Origin: Dermatophagoides farinae
Taxonomy: Eukaryota; Arthropoda; Arachnida; Sarcoptiformes; Pyroglyphidae
Direction: 5' to 3'
Assembly: GCF_024713945.1 (NCBI RefSeq)
Contig: NC_134677.1
Coordinates: forward strand, 1,243,001 to 1,307,000
DNA length: 64,000 bases
Part shown: positions 45,538 through 58,754 of the stretch, in pieces
Layout of the letters: the number at the start of each line of letters is the position of its first letter
Numbering within the stretch: position 1 is the first letter of the stretch
Program-made: the position numbers and the translations under genes
Notes under the pieces: model-generated
Database searches by the model: none
Told to the model about the DNA's origin: nothing
What the model saw: the letters and a program-made list of their open reading frames with translations, nothing else

Positions 45538-46776
45538 GTCTTTTTTCTGTTCTTTTCTTCTAAATTGCTGACAAATTGGTTAGTTTTTTCTTCCACTTGA
45601 TGAATGAATTGTTTTCTATTTCTGGTTTCACCGGAATTGAATATTTTCTTCTGTTTTTTTTTTTGTTCAATTTAATTTCAATTTAAAAATCAAGACCAAC
45701 TACAAAATAAAAATCAAACAACAAAATAAATAAAAGGGGAGTTGATGGCCAATCATTGATTATTCATATGTGGTGGGCACATAAAAATGTCGAATGGTTG
45801 TTTTTCTTCCTCTTATTATAATTGAAATGAATGATGAATGAACATAAATATAACCGATTGCATTGATAAAAATGGTTGTAAATGACTTTGTCACACTCAC
45901 TCATACACACACACATGTATTTTATCGTTTTTTTTGAAAAATGACAAAAAAAATTGATAAAATCAACTGGTTGCTCGGTGCAATATTGCTTGTTGTTCGA
46001 TGAATGGGCGAGTTTTTTTTTGTTGTTGTTGAAAATATAAACACAACAATGACAATGATAAATTTTTACCCCGATGACGATGACAATACCGGATTTTTTT
46101 TTTGATTTAATGAAATTTATTATGAATTACTTGTGTTCTTCGAATCATCAAATAAATGAATAAAAGAATTTTTGATTTCTTTTTGATTTTAAAATGGAAT
46201 GTTTGTCTGGGCGTTCAGAATTACGTTAATTGCCTTTATGGACCAAGAATCCTAATAAGGAAAAAAAATCAAATTTGAAAATGAACATGAACATTTTGTG
46301 CTTGTATACCAACTTTTTTTTGTGTGAGTTTAAATAATATGATGATCATGCAGAAAATGAAAAATTTTATTTTCGGAAAAAATTTTAAAAAAATTTACAA
46401 AATAACAGAAATTACAGGTTGGTAAAAAAAAAATTTTGACATCTATACATGCATTCATTCATGTACAGGTAATGTGTATATGTATATAAACAACATTTGA
46501 GCAACATACACACACAAACACAAATCATCAAAATCTCAATGTTTTCGGGGGTGTCAATATTGAGAGACGAGAGAGAGAGAGCAACGTTAAAAATAAAAAT
46601 TTCAACAAATGTCACGTTCAAAACAATCGTTCGTTTCGTAAAAAAAAAACAATATTGTTTGGTTGGCGTTATAATTAAACAAAAAAAAATCGGTAATCGG
46701 TAAGTGGATTTAATTATTCTCAAACAGAAATAAAATTTGTTTTTTTTTCATTCATTCAAGGAAACACAAAAAAGTC
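45538..46776. promoter_or_regulatory. Divergent promoter interval SNX5/6 - Lines
   Basis: This interval of 1.24 kb separates the start codons of two divergent genes. It should contain both promoters. I see no TATA box at a convincing distance, only T-rich runs, a (CA)n at 45903-45914 and a (GA)n at 46566-46581. Confidence 0.4.
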
Positions 46777-48120
46777 ATGTCATTAGTTCAACAGATTGAG
46801 CAGCATCATCATCATTATGATTGTTCCAATTCTATTGATGAACTTTTATCTGTTTTCAATCAAATGAATACATCAGAATCGATAATTTTTCTTCAACATT
46901 GGAATATAGAAATTTTAAAAGAAAAATTATTATTAATCAAATCACTTGAAGAATTGGAACAAATTTGGATTGAACTTTTATCTGCAACTCATATTACATC
47001 ATTTGTTGTATATCATGAACTATTGTTGAAACTTTTGACTACGGTATTTGATGATGATGATGATGATGATCAATTTGATCGTCACGCAATTATTCTCAAA
47101 ATTCTTATACCAAAATTGAATAATTATCCTCAAAGCTCATTATGGAAAAGTTTTCATTATTCTAACATATCGGTGGTGGATGAAAATCAATGTCTTTGTA
47201 ATAGTTTAAAATGTTTGAAGAAAATAATATTCATCATTCATCAACATGATAATGATCAAATTTCTGATTTTTTTGATCAACAATTAGAATCAATATTGGA
47301 ATCATATCATCAACATAATGTTGATCGAAGATGTTTTGCATATGAATTGTTGAAATTTTCTTCATTCATCGTTACTATCAACAACATCAGAATACCTTGT
47401 GTGATAAACAAACTAAAAAACTGGATTCAATCAGATTTTTTATTGAAAAATTATCTGCGATTCTTTAGCCATGCTCGTGATTTTGCAGGCAACATTCTAA
47501 CCGGTCACCAACGATCATTGCCATCGGATCCAGAATTTAATTATGATTGTCCATTGATTCGTTGTTACATACTATTCGTTTTGAAAATTCTTTCCATAGA
47601 TCCAACCTGTGAAAGATTCTTACAGATTTTTATCTCATCATCTTAATCAATTGAAATCGCGTATTGAAAACTGTGATAATAATAGTAAACAAAATGAAAA
47701 ATTTCCCATCAAATGGTTAATTGAAATATTTATTACTGAAGATTCAGAATTATTTGAAATGTTCCATCAGATATTATTACTTTATTCGACAACAAAAAAT
47801 CCAACAATAATTGATGATAATGAAAGTGAATTTCTTATCCACAGCTGTTTGAATATTTTATAACCAATTCTATTTACAATGATTCATCTGTGTTATTAGA
47901 TATGCTTTGTACGGATCAAGAAACAGCATCTATTGTTTTGCGATTTCTTATTGCTTATTTAAGAATTTTACCATATCATTGTAAGAATAATTCTCAACCT
48001 TGGTTTGCGCCTATCGTTCGATTGTTTCATGAACTTGGACAAAGAATTCAAAAACTGGATGAAAAAAATCTATTTCCATACAGTCCTAAACCATTGTTAC
48101 GTTTATTGAATAATATTTAA
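46777..48120 (+). CDS. LINS1: Protein Lines homologue (LINS1), with two frame breaks
   Basis: Three overlapping frames read as one protein of about 445 residues: 46777 to about 47599, about 47600-47842, and 47845-48120. Conserved Lines blocks appear in order: LIRCYILFVLKILSI (human ILRAASLVIMKSLEI), KWLIEIFITEDSELFEM (KWLSRVFIEQDDDMLEA), YNDSSVLLDMLCTDQETAS (FDSTVLLDFLISSET), and the C-terminal KNLFPYSPKPLLRLL (KNLFPYNPTALLKLL). Lines modulates Wnt/Hedgehog patterning in flies; its molecular role is unclear. The protein is shorter than the fly and human forms (over 750). The frame changes near 47590-47608 and 47830-47850 fall inside or next to conserved blocks, and no normal-sized intron fits them, so they are sequencing errors or real lesions. 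The 3' end lies 38 bp from the stop of the convergent glycosyltransferase gene. Confidence 0.82.
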
Positions 48121-48129
48121 AATTGAAAT

Positions 48130-48139
48130 TTTATTTATT
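48130..48139 (-). terminator. Polyadenylation signal of the galactosyltransferase gene
   Basis: Overlapping minus-strand AATAAATAAA lies 20-29 bp after the minus-strand stop codon and only 10 bp beyond the Lines stop codon. The two convergent transcripts therefore must overlap. Confidence 0.55.
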
Positions 48140-48158
48140 CAATCATCAAAATTTAAGC

Positions 48159-49637
48159 TCATATTTTACAATTATTTTGTCGATAATTTTGCCATGCAAT
48201 TTCAGTTTTTTGCCACAATTTTCTTATCAATTGTTCCCAATCTGGTTTGGTACCAATATCACCAATCCAATATGGATTTGGACATATGTGATCATCTGGT
48301 TTTCGTAACCATTTACGAAGTGGTCGTACATTATAAATATATAATGAATTCAATGGCACTGGTTGTATTGTCGGTGTTAAAATTTCCATCAATAATCCTG
48401 TAATATAAACATCATCAATACTGATAATTGGTATGAATGAGTGGGCATTTTGTGCCGCTTCATAAAGATCAAACGCTATGTCCGGTGTCATTAAGTAACC
48501 AACACCTGAACAATATGATGGAAATGTTTCATATGGATATGATTCCAATGATAATGACCATTTGCCGCGACGTTTTGGTTTGGTATTCGGTGGAAATAGA
48601 CTACATGCAAGTAGATTTTTTGCTCGTAATGTATGTTCAACATTAATTAGATGATTTTTATAATTTACTAATGATTCTATCACAGTATATAAATTTAGAT
48701 AAGCATCATCATCAAGTTTCATGATGAAATCCATATTATAACAGAATTCTATGGTCCAACGAAGACTGGCAACATGTTTATAAGTAAGATTTTGATAATG
48801 GTCCAAAAAATTTGCTTGAACAATATCCTGATAAACATTGGATTCTTCATTCACACGGTTCTGTAGTCGAGTGGAATTTGTAGCTCCTAAAATGAACACA
48901 TAAATAATGTTGGCTTTCTGTTGTCGATGACCATGATGATGATCGAAATGAATTGAATCAATATGGCCCCAAGTTTCACGTATAATTTGTCGATGACGAA
49001 AATTTTGTACAGCCGAATGAATGATGATGACTAGATTTAAAAAACTATTGTTTGCGCTGAAATTTTGGCAACGATTTGAATTTTTCTTAATAAATTGAAA
49101 ATTATTTAAATTCATTAAATGATAAATGGGAAATTTTTCGATTAAAATTTCATTCAATTTTCTTTCCGAATAAGATGATAATGTAGAATTTCGTTGAAGT
49201 TGTTGTTTTTTTGGTCGATCATCATCATCATTTTCTTTATGATGATTAATTCGAATAACATGACCATTTCCATTAATATTTTGACGTAGATTATTATTCA
49301 GGATTAACATTGATGATGATGATTTAATTATTTCTGGTTCATTATTCAATGTCGTCGTTGTTGATTGACTATTACTCAACATCCATACTAATATCAATGA
49401 AACGGTAAATAAACTGATTAAAAATGTCATCAAACAAGATATGATAATGGCCATTTGATGATTGTCGATGGAATCACATTGATGATGATGATGATGATGA
49501 GATGATGTTAAAAATTCAATTTGATCATCATCATCGCCACCACCACCACCACTATCATCATCATTATCATTGTCTTTGAATTTGGTCGTTTTTGTTGAAA
49601 ACATCATCATCATTTTTTTCAATGAAAATGAAAACAT
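48159..49637 (-). CDS. Beta-1,3-galactosyltransferase-like (GT31) enzyme
   Basis: A single exon of 492 residues from the ATG at 49637; the frame extends upstream but without an ATG. It is a type II Golgi protein: an acidic, Gly- and His-rich cytosolic N-terminus, a membrane anchor at about residues 62-87 (MAIIISCLMTFLISLFTVSL...), a variable stem, then the GT31 domain. Domain motifs are RQIIRETWG (about 217-225), YVFILG, LTYKHVASLRWTIEFC, the metal-binding DDD in KLDDDAYLNL (309-311), YCSGVGYLM (about 375-383) and DDVYITG (408-414, usually EDVYVTG). It transfers Gal or GlcNAc in beta-1,3 linkage from UDP-sugar; which one cannot be read from sequence. The gene is tail-to-tail with the Lines homologue. 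Confidence 0.9.
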   Translation of the reverse strand: MFSFSLKKMMMMFSTKTTKFKDNDNDDDSGGGGGDDDDQIEFLTSSHHHHHHQCDSIDNHQMAIIISCLMTFLISLFTVSLILVWMLSNSQSTTTTLNNEPEIIKSSSSMLILNNNLRQNINGNGHVIRINHHKENDDDDRPKKQQLQRNSTLSSYSERKLNEILIEKFPIYHLMNLNNFQFIKKNSNRCQNFSANNSFLNLVIIIHSAVQNFRHRQIIRETWGHIDSIHFDHHHGHRQQKANIIYVFILGATNSTRLQNRVNEESNVYQDIVQANFLDHYQNLTYKHVASLRWTIEFCYNMDFIMKLDDDAYLNLYTVIESLVNYKNHLINVEHTLRAKNLLACSLFPPNTKPKRRGKWSLSLESYPYETFPSYCSGVGYLMTPDIAFDLYEAAQNAHSFIPIISIDDVYITGLLMEILTPTIQPVPLNSLYIYNVRPLRKWLRKPDDHICPNPYWIGDIGTKPDWEQLIRKLWQKTEIAWQNYRQNNCKI

Positions 49638-53624
<3,987 letters not shown>

Positions 53625-54259
53625 ATGTTTAATCAACATAATAAATGGACAATTTGGTTTAAATTGTTACACATTTCAGTGATTGTAATCGCATTCGGTA
53701 ATTTACTCCATTTAATCCATTCATATTGTCATCCATTTTAATCTCAGAAGATTTGTTTCCTTTTTGTATCGACACAGGGCTATTATGTTTACTTGTTGGA
53801 TATTGGACAGCATTCATAAAATATGTCCGAATCATTGCAACAACGCGTGGATTTCATCATTTACCATATGAACTTTATTTCATCTGTTCCGGTAAGAGTG
53901 GTTTTTTTTTGGTTCAATTTTGAATTTTTGTTTTGTTTTTGTTTATGTCAAATATATCCAAATATACTTTAGGAGCTTTGTTTGCCATTATCGGTAGTTT
54001 TATTTATACCCGTGTAACACGAACAATTGATCGATTTAATGAACGTTTATCCAATTATATCTTGTTTAATAACCGGTTGCAACCGCAACCGCAACCACAA
54101 CTGCAACCGCAACCGCAACCAAATAGACAAAATCATCAACATCGAAAACATTATTATCCACATGAACAACAACAGCAACAACAACAAATTTCATCATCAA
54201 TAAATAATGGTAATCGAGCCATGGTAATCCATATTACACATGATGTTGATAAATCATAA
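53625..54259 (+). CDS. Small multi-pass membrane protein, unrecognised family, copy 1
   Basis: Exons 53625-53697, 53778-53891 and 53973-54259 give 157 residues. Both introns interrupt a Gly codon after its first base. Three hydrophobic stretches are seen: WFKLLHISVIVIAFG, LLCLLVGYWTAFI, and ALFAIIGSFIY. A conserved-looking basic loop follows (TRVTRTIDRFNERL), then a Gln/Pro repeat (LQPQPQPQLQPQPQP) and a Gln run. I do not recognise the family. The next gene (54628) has the same exon phases, an equally long middle exon (114 nt) and similar residues around each junction, so the two are tandem paralogues. Splice sites are normal (GTAATT, GTAAGA). Function is unknown. Confidence 0.62.
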
Positions 54260-54627
54260 ATGAGATGCATATATAAACATTTATATTGAATAAAAAAAGT
54301 TTTTTTTATAACAAAAAAAAATTTCTGTTTTTCACCATGGTTATTATTTATACTCCGTTGATAGTTTATCAATGAAGCAATTAATATTTGACATATTGGA
54401 TGCCAAGGTAACCATTATCATCATCGTCATTCAAAATAATTGCAATCCATCATCAAGATCAATCAGGAATGTTATGTATTTTGTTTGTTTGTTTTGCATG
54501 TTCCATGACGACCATGATGATGATGATTTGTTGTTGGCCAAATTATTTATGTTGAAAGTGTGGTTGGAAAACTAAAAAAATTTTTCGTTATATTTCTGAA
54601 AACCAAAAAATAATTCATTGATTTAAA
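54260..54627. other. Short intergenic gap between paralogous membrane-protein genes
   Basis: No coding sequence is seen. An AATAAA at 54289-54294, 30 bp after the stop, probably ends copy 1. The remainder must hold the copy 2 promoter. Confidence 0.5.
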
Positions 54628-55293
54628 ATGACCGAAGAAATTTCCAATGGTCAACATCATAATGTTTATCAAAATGATGATGATGATGATGATAATGTTG
54701 ATAATGAAGATGATGAAATGACTACAAATGAATGTAAAAAAGATTCATTCAATGATGATGATGGAACAAAAAAACGTTCTGAATGGTTCATGAATGCATA
54801 TATTTCAGTTGTAACAACTATAATTGGTATGTAATAAACTTTGATTGAATTTCCCACAAATTGATTGAATTTTTGATATACTCATCATCAGGAATCATTA
54901 TAGTTGTGGCTGGTGCAATTGTAACCATGCTAAAACGTATTCGTTTCGTAAGTGGTTGGAATAAAAGTGGTGTTTATCTGGGCAAAGGAATTGCCAAATG
55001 GAGCGGTTCGTATATATATACTTGATGATAAATCCGTTCCAATGTGTTTGTGTGTAAATTGAATATTTTTGATTTTTTTTCCCACAGGTGAAATCACAAT
55101 CATCGTCGGCTTAATTATTGCAATAATTGGTTACATTTGTTATCGGCAATGTTTGAAAAGAATTGATCTTTATATAAAAAATTTACAAGATGAAAATGAT
55201 GACCAAAGAGTGATGAGAAAACATAATGATCATGATTATGATGAGATTCCAGCATCAAGATCATCAGAAGAGAAGAAACAATTTTTAGATTGA
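54628..55293 (+). CDS. Small multi-pass membrane protein, unrecognised family, copy 2
   Basis: Exons 54628-54826, 54892-55005 and 55088-55293 give 172 residues. The acidic N-terminus (residues 1-48, Asp-rich) is followed by WFMNAYISVVTTIIG, IIIVVAGAIVTML, a loop GWNKSGVYLGKGIAKWSG, and EITIIVGLIIAIIGYICY, then a hydrophilic tail ending KKQFLD. Three membrane passes are likely. Copy 1 aligns: WFKLLHISVIVIAFG with WFMNAYISVVTTIIG, and AIIGSFIYTRVTRTIDRF with AIIGYICYRQCLKRIDLY. Both introns are phase 1 in a Gly codon. The second donor (GTTCGT) is weak. No known family is recognised. Confidence 0.65.
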
Positions 55294-57062
55294 CAAATTC
55301 TTTTAGAATAAGCCAATATTGTTTGTTGTCGAAATCGAATGATCACCATTTATTATCGGTTGGATTGCGAAAAAAAAGTTGAATTTTTCCATGTTCATTT
55401 CCAATAAATTTCCACACTTCATATTTTTAAAATTTTTTGAAGAGTTTTCTGTGTGTGGAATTTCAATATTTTTTTTCATTTCAACTTTGAGATCAAGTTA
55501 TCATACACACACACACACTTGACACTTGACATTCGATAAGCATGAATGATGATGATGATGATAGCGTCTAGAAATAAAAATGGTTTTTTTAGACAATAAT
55601 TTTTTAAAATAAATGGAAAAAATACTTGTTTCTTTCTTACACCAAAAAAAATTCAACAAGTGTCATTGATTCGTATGTCGAAATTGCTGTTGTTTTCGTT
55701 TTGTCAAACAAATAATAATTGATAAATCGAATAGAATCGAAATTTGGCGGCTCATTGATTACATATAGTTCGTCGGTATACGGTAAATTGATGATTTGAT
55801 TCTCAGCATTCATTCATTCATTCATGATGGTAGCTTTTTTTCATGTGATTCTCATTCGTGATGATGATTAATCTCATTTTATTATTTCGTTTTTGTTTAC
55901 TTGCTTTTGTTTTAATCATTGGGAGAATTTTTCCATTTGTTGCAACAATCATCATCTGTTTTGATTTATCAAAAAAAAAAAATTAATGATTCATGATTGA
56001 TTGATTGATTGATCGATGATGATGATGATCTTGAATTTTCAATTAAATATCCATTCTATTTGACAATCAGCAAAAAAAAGAGATCAATTTAATGATCATC
56101 ATCATCATCATCATATTACCTGTATGTGTGTGAGAGTTGTATGTAATGTCACCGAAAATAATCATTATGATGATGATGATGATCAAAAAACCGGAATGGA
56201 AAAGGCCATAAGCAGATGATTGTGGTGGACTTGTGGAATCCAACATACACTGAACGACCAGTTTTTTCTGCTGTTAAACCAAGAAAATACAAAATAATGA
56301 TGATGATGAACATTTGAAAAATAAAGTGGAAATATTATCCATCCAACCATAAAATAAATACATACCGAAATCTATTATGGTTTCTTAATTATCATGTTTT
56401 TTTTCTTCATTTCTTTGTTTGTTTGGTCATCATTAACCATTGGTCATTGGCCATTCAATGAATCACCATATGAATCTCATATATCATATCAAGCATGATG
56501 ACAAAGAAAAAAAAATTTGCAAAACTATTTAAATGAACTTGAATGATCAAATCCTGTTCTTCATTAGCCATTAAATGTTTAGATTGTTGAATATTTAATA
56601 ATGATCAAAAAAAAAGATACAAAATCCGACGACGATGGCCACGACCAACCGATCATTATAATGAATGATCCGGATGATGATCGTTTGTACGTGGATGGTA
56701 AAATGAAAAGAAAAAATGAATAATCAAATCAAATGTTAATGTAAATATATGAATAAATACCAATAATCAAAATCACATGAATTGAATTTAAATGAGGTGG
56801 CATTTTTTTTTTTTCATCACTCATCGTCGTCGATCAAATAATCCGATTGGAATATATTAACATTCGATTTGATTTTTTTTTTCAAAGTAAAAAATAAAAA
56901 TGCTACAATGTTATTTTTTGTTCACTGCATTGCCATCTGGCGAGCAAAACAGCAAATTGGTGAGATTTGAAATTTTATTTTCTCAAATTCAAATTCAATA
57001 AACAAATCTAATCAATCAATTCATCGATAAATGTATAAATAGTGAAAATAAAATTCATTCAA
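55294..57062. other. Intergenic interval with a possible small exon
   Basis: Mostly (ATG)n/(ATC)n repeats (55549-55562, 56098-56115, 56170-56184) and AT-rich sequence. An ORF at 56601-56723 (MIKKKDTKSDDDGHDQPIII...) ends in a phase-1 Gly donor-like site (GATG|GTAAAA), resembling the first exons of the two membrane-protein genes upstream, but I cannot find the following exons. Confidence 0.4.
56601..56697 (+). other. Possible first coding exon, unassigned
   Basis: ATG followed by about 32 hydrophilic, Asp-rich codons ending NDPDDDRLYVD, with a GT after the first base of a Gly codon at 56697. Read through, the frame stops at 56723. The acidic character and phase match the 54628 gene, which makes a third, perhaps broken, family member possible. 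The support is weak. Confidence 0.2.
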
Positions 57063-58754
57063 ATGAAAAGCATTTTATTTTATTCTACTATATATATTCA
57101 AGTTTTGGTCAGAATTTTTTCAATTATTATTGTTATATTAACGATAAAAAAAAACCTCGACAACAGACAACAAAATATGAGTTCTCAATCAAATGAATCG
57201 AATGAAGATGATGATGAACAACAACGGCAGGAAAAAATTTCAAATTTCAATAATAATGATAATGTTAAGGATAATAATCGGAATAAATATCGATCTAAAC
57301 GGACAAAATTTCAACGAATGAATTCACCACCGATACCTATATTGGAATTGAATTATACAAATCCATTAAACAATGGAATGAAAACAAGTAAATTAACTGT
57401 TCGAATGAAAAATTTGACAAATCGTAAGAAAAAAATGGCAAAAAAATATTCATCATTAAATGTTGGCGTTGATGTTGATGATGATAATGATAGTGATGGA
57501 GAATCAGTTCGATTTGGTCGTCAGGGACGGCGAAAAGCAAGTCGTCTATCAAGATTATCAAGGAATCGTTTCTATAGTAACAGAAGTATTAGCGGTGGTC
57601 GTGGTGGTGGTGGTGGTATGCGTCGAATGGAATCAAAACGTTCAGTATCATTAAGTAAAACAAGTATACAACGTGCACGACAATTATTTGTTAAACATTT
57701 GGAACAAATTATTATGGAATCAATGTCAAAATTAATGATAAAACAACAAAGAAAAAATCGTGAACCATCATCATCATTATCATCATCATCATCAGTACGA
57801 CGTACGAAAACTAGAACAAAAACAATGACACCAATAAAAAATCGTCGAAGATTATTATCAAGAAAAAGTCGAAAAACATTAGTACAAAAAAAACACAATA
57901 ATCGACCATGGAAAAGTATGACAAAAATTTCATCAAAACAAATGTTGCTTACAAAAACACCTGATGAACGTAAAACAATGATGCCACGTGAAGAGATTGA
58001 AAAAATTATTCAAACAATAAAAATATTGAAACCAAAAAGTATTGATGATTTTGATGAAAAAACATTACCATCATTACCACCATCATCATCATCATCATCG
58101 TTGTCAACAGCATTATCATCATCAACATTATCAACATCTGAATCATCAACAACACAACAATTATTGCCAGAAAAGAAACAATCGATTATCGATCAAAATA
58201 GTGATAATGATAATGATGATCATGATCATGGTAATAAAAATTCAACATCAAAAATATCGAAATTAACAAATGAAAGTAAAATTCAAACGATAATTAAAAT
58301 TAAAACTGCTAAATTTTCAAACGAATCGAAAAGTATTGACAATGACAGCAACAACAGTAGTAGTAGCAGTAGTGGCAACAAAAAGTGTAACAATGACAAT
58401 GATGATAAGCCGATTAAATCGAAAAAATTGATTGAAAATTCATCATCAAATATTAATGTCGACAGCAGTGGTAATATGAACATCGATGGGAAAGCCGAAG
58501 AATCATCCACTAAGAAAACTAAAATTATTGTGGAGAAAAAATGTGAAAATCAAAAAATTCAATCTTCCAATTTGAGCGATAATAAAGTTATTGATGATGA
58601 TGATGAAAAAATTTCCAAACAAAACAACAACAAATTATTGGCGATTAAAATGAATGATGATGATGAAAATAGTGGTTGTAAAAAGACACCGACGATGTCG
58701 ACGACGACGACGACGACTACCACCAAGATGGAAAAAGTTGATGAGAAAAAATAA
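57063..58754 (+). CDS. Hypothetical disordered, basic and Ser-rich protein
   Basis: A single open frame of 563 codons from the ATG at 57063, or 525 from the ATG at 57177. I do not recognise it. If the first ATG is used, the N-terminus is hydrophobic (VLVRIFSIIIVILTI) and could be a membrane anchor; if the second (MSSQSNESNEDDDE), the protein is soluble. Residues about 130-300 are rich in Arg/Lys/Ser (RKASRLSRLSRNR, RRLLSRKSRKTL), with a Gly run (GGRGGGGGMRR). The second half alternates Ser, Asn, Asp and Lys runs. A short predicted helix, RARQLFVKHLEQIIMESMSK, is the only region that looks folded. Codon use resembles neighbouring genes and the frame is long, so it is probably real. AT-rich low complexity keeps this uncertain. 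Confidence 0.5.
   Translation: MKSILFYSTIYIQVLVRIFSIIIVILTIKKNLDNRQQNMSSQSNESNEDDDEQQRQEKISNFNNNDNVKDNNRNKYRSKRTKFQRMNSPPIPILELNYTNPLNNGMKTSKLTVRMKNLTNRKKKMAKKYSSLNVGVDVDDDNDSDGESVRFGRQGRRKASRLSRLSRNRFYSNRSISGGRGGGGGMRRMESKRSVSLSKTSIQRARQLFVKHLEQIIMESMSKLMIKQQRKNREPSSSLSSSSSVRRTKTRTKTMTPIKNRRRLLSRKSRKTLVQKKHNNRPWKSMTKISSKQMLLTKTPDERKTMMPREEIEKIIQTIKILKPKSIDDFDEKTLPSLPPSSSSSSLSTALSSSTLSTSESSTTQQLLPEKKQSIIDQNSDNDNDDHDHGNKNSTSKISKLTNESKIQTIIKIKTAKFSNESKSIDNDSNNSSSSSSGNKKCNNDNDDKPIKSKKLIENSSSNINVDSSGNMNIDGKAEESSTKKTKIIVEKKCENQKIQSSNLSDNKVIDDDDEKISKQNNNKLLAIKMNDDDENSGCKKTPTMSTTTTTTTTKMEKVDEKK

Noticed and set aside
47609-47625. 17-nt GTGAAA...TACAG as a mini-intron in Lines
   Set aside because: Removing 17 nt leads to the wrong frame and a stop codon, so it does not explain the break.
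47826-47899. 74-nt GT...AG interval as a normal intron in Lines
   Set aside because: The length fits the frame, but it would delete the conserved FEYFITNSIYNDSSVLLD segment that matches the family.
56907-56966. ATG followed by LQCYFLFTALPSGEQNSKL and a GTGAG donor-like site
   Set aside because: It resembles a first exon, but no acceptor downstream gives a sensible continuation, and I do not recognise the peptide.
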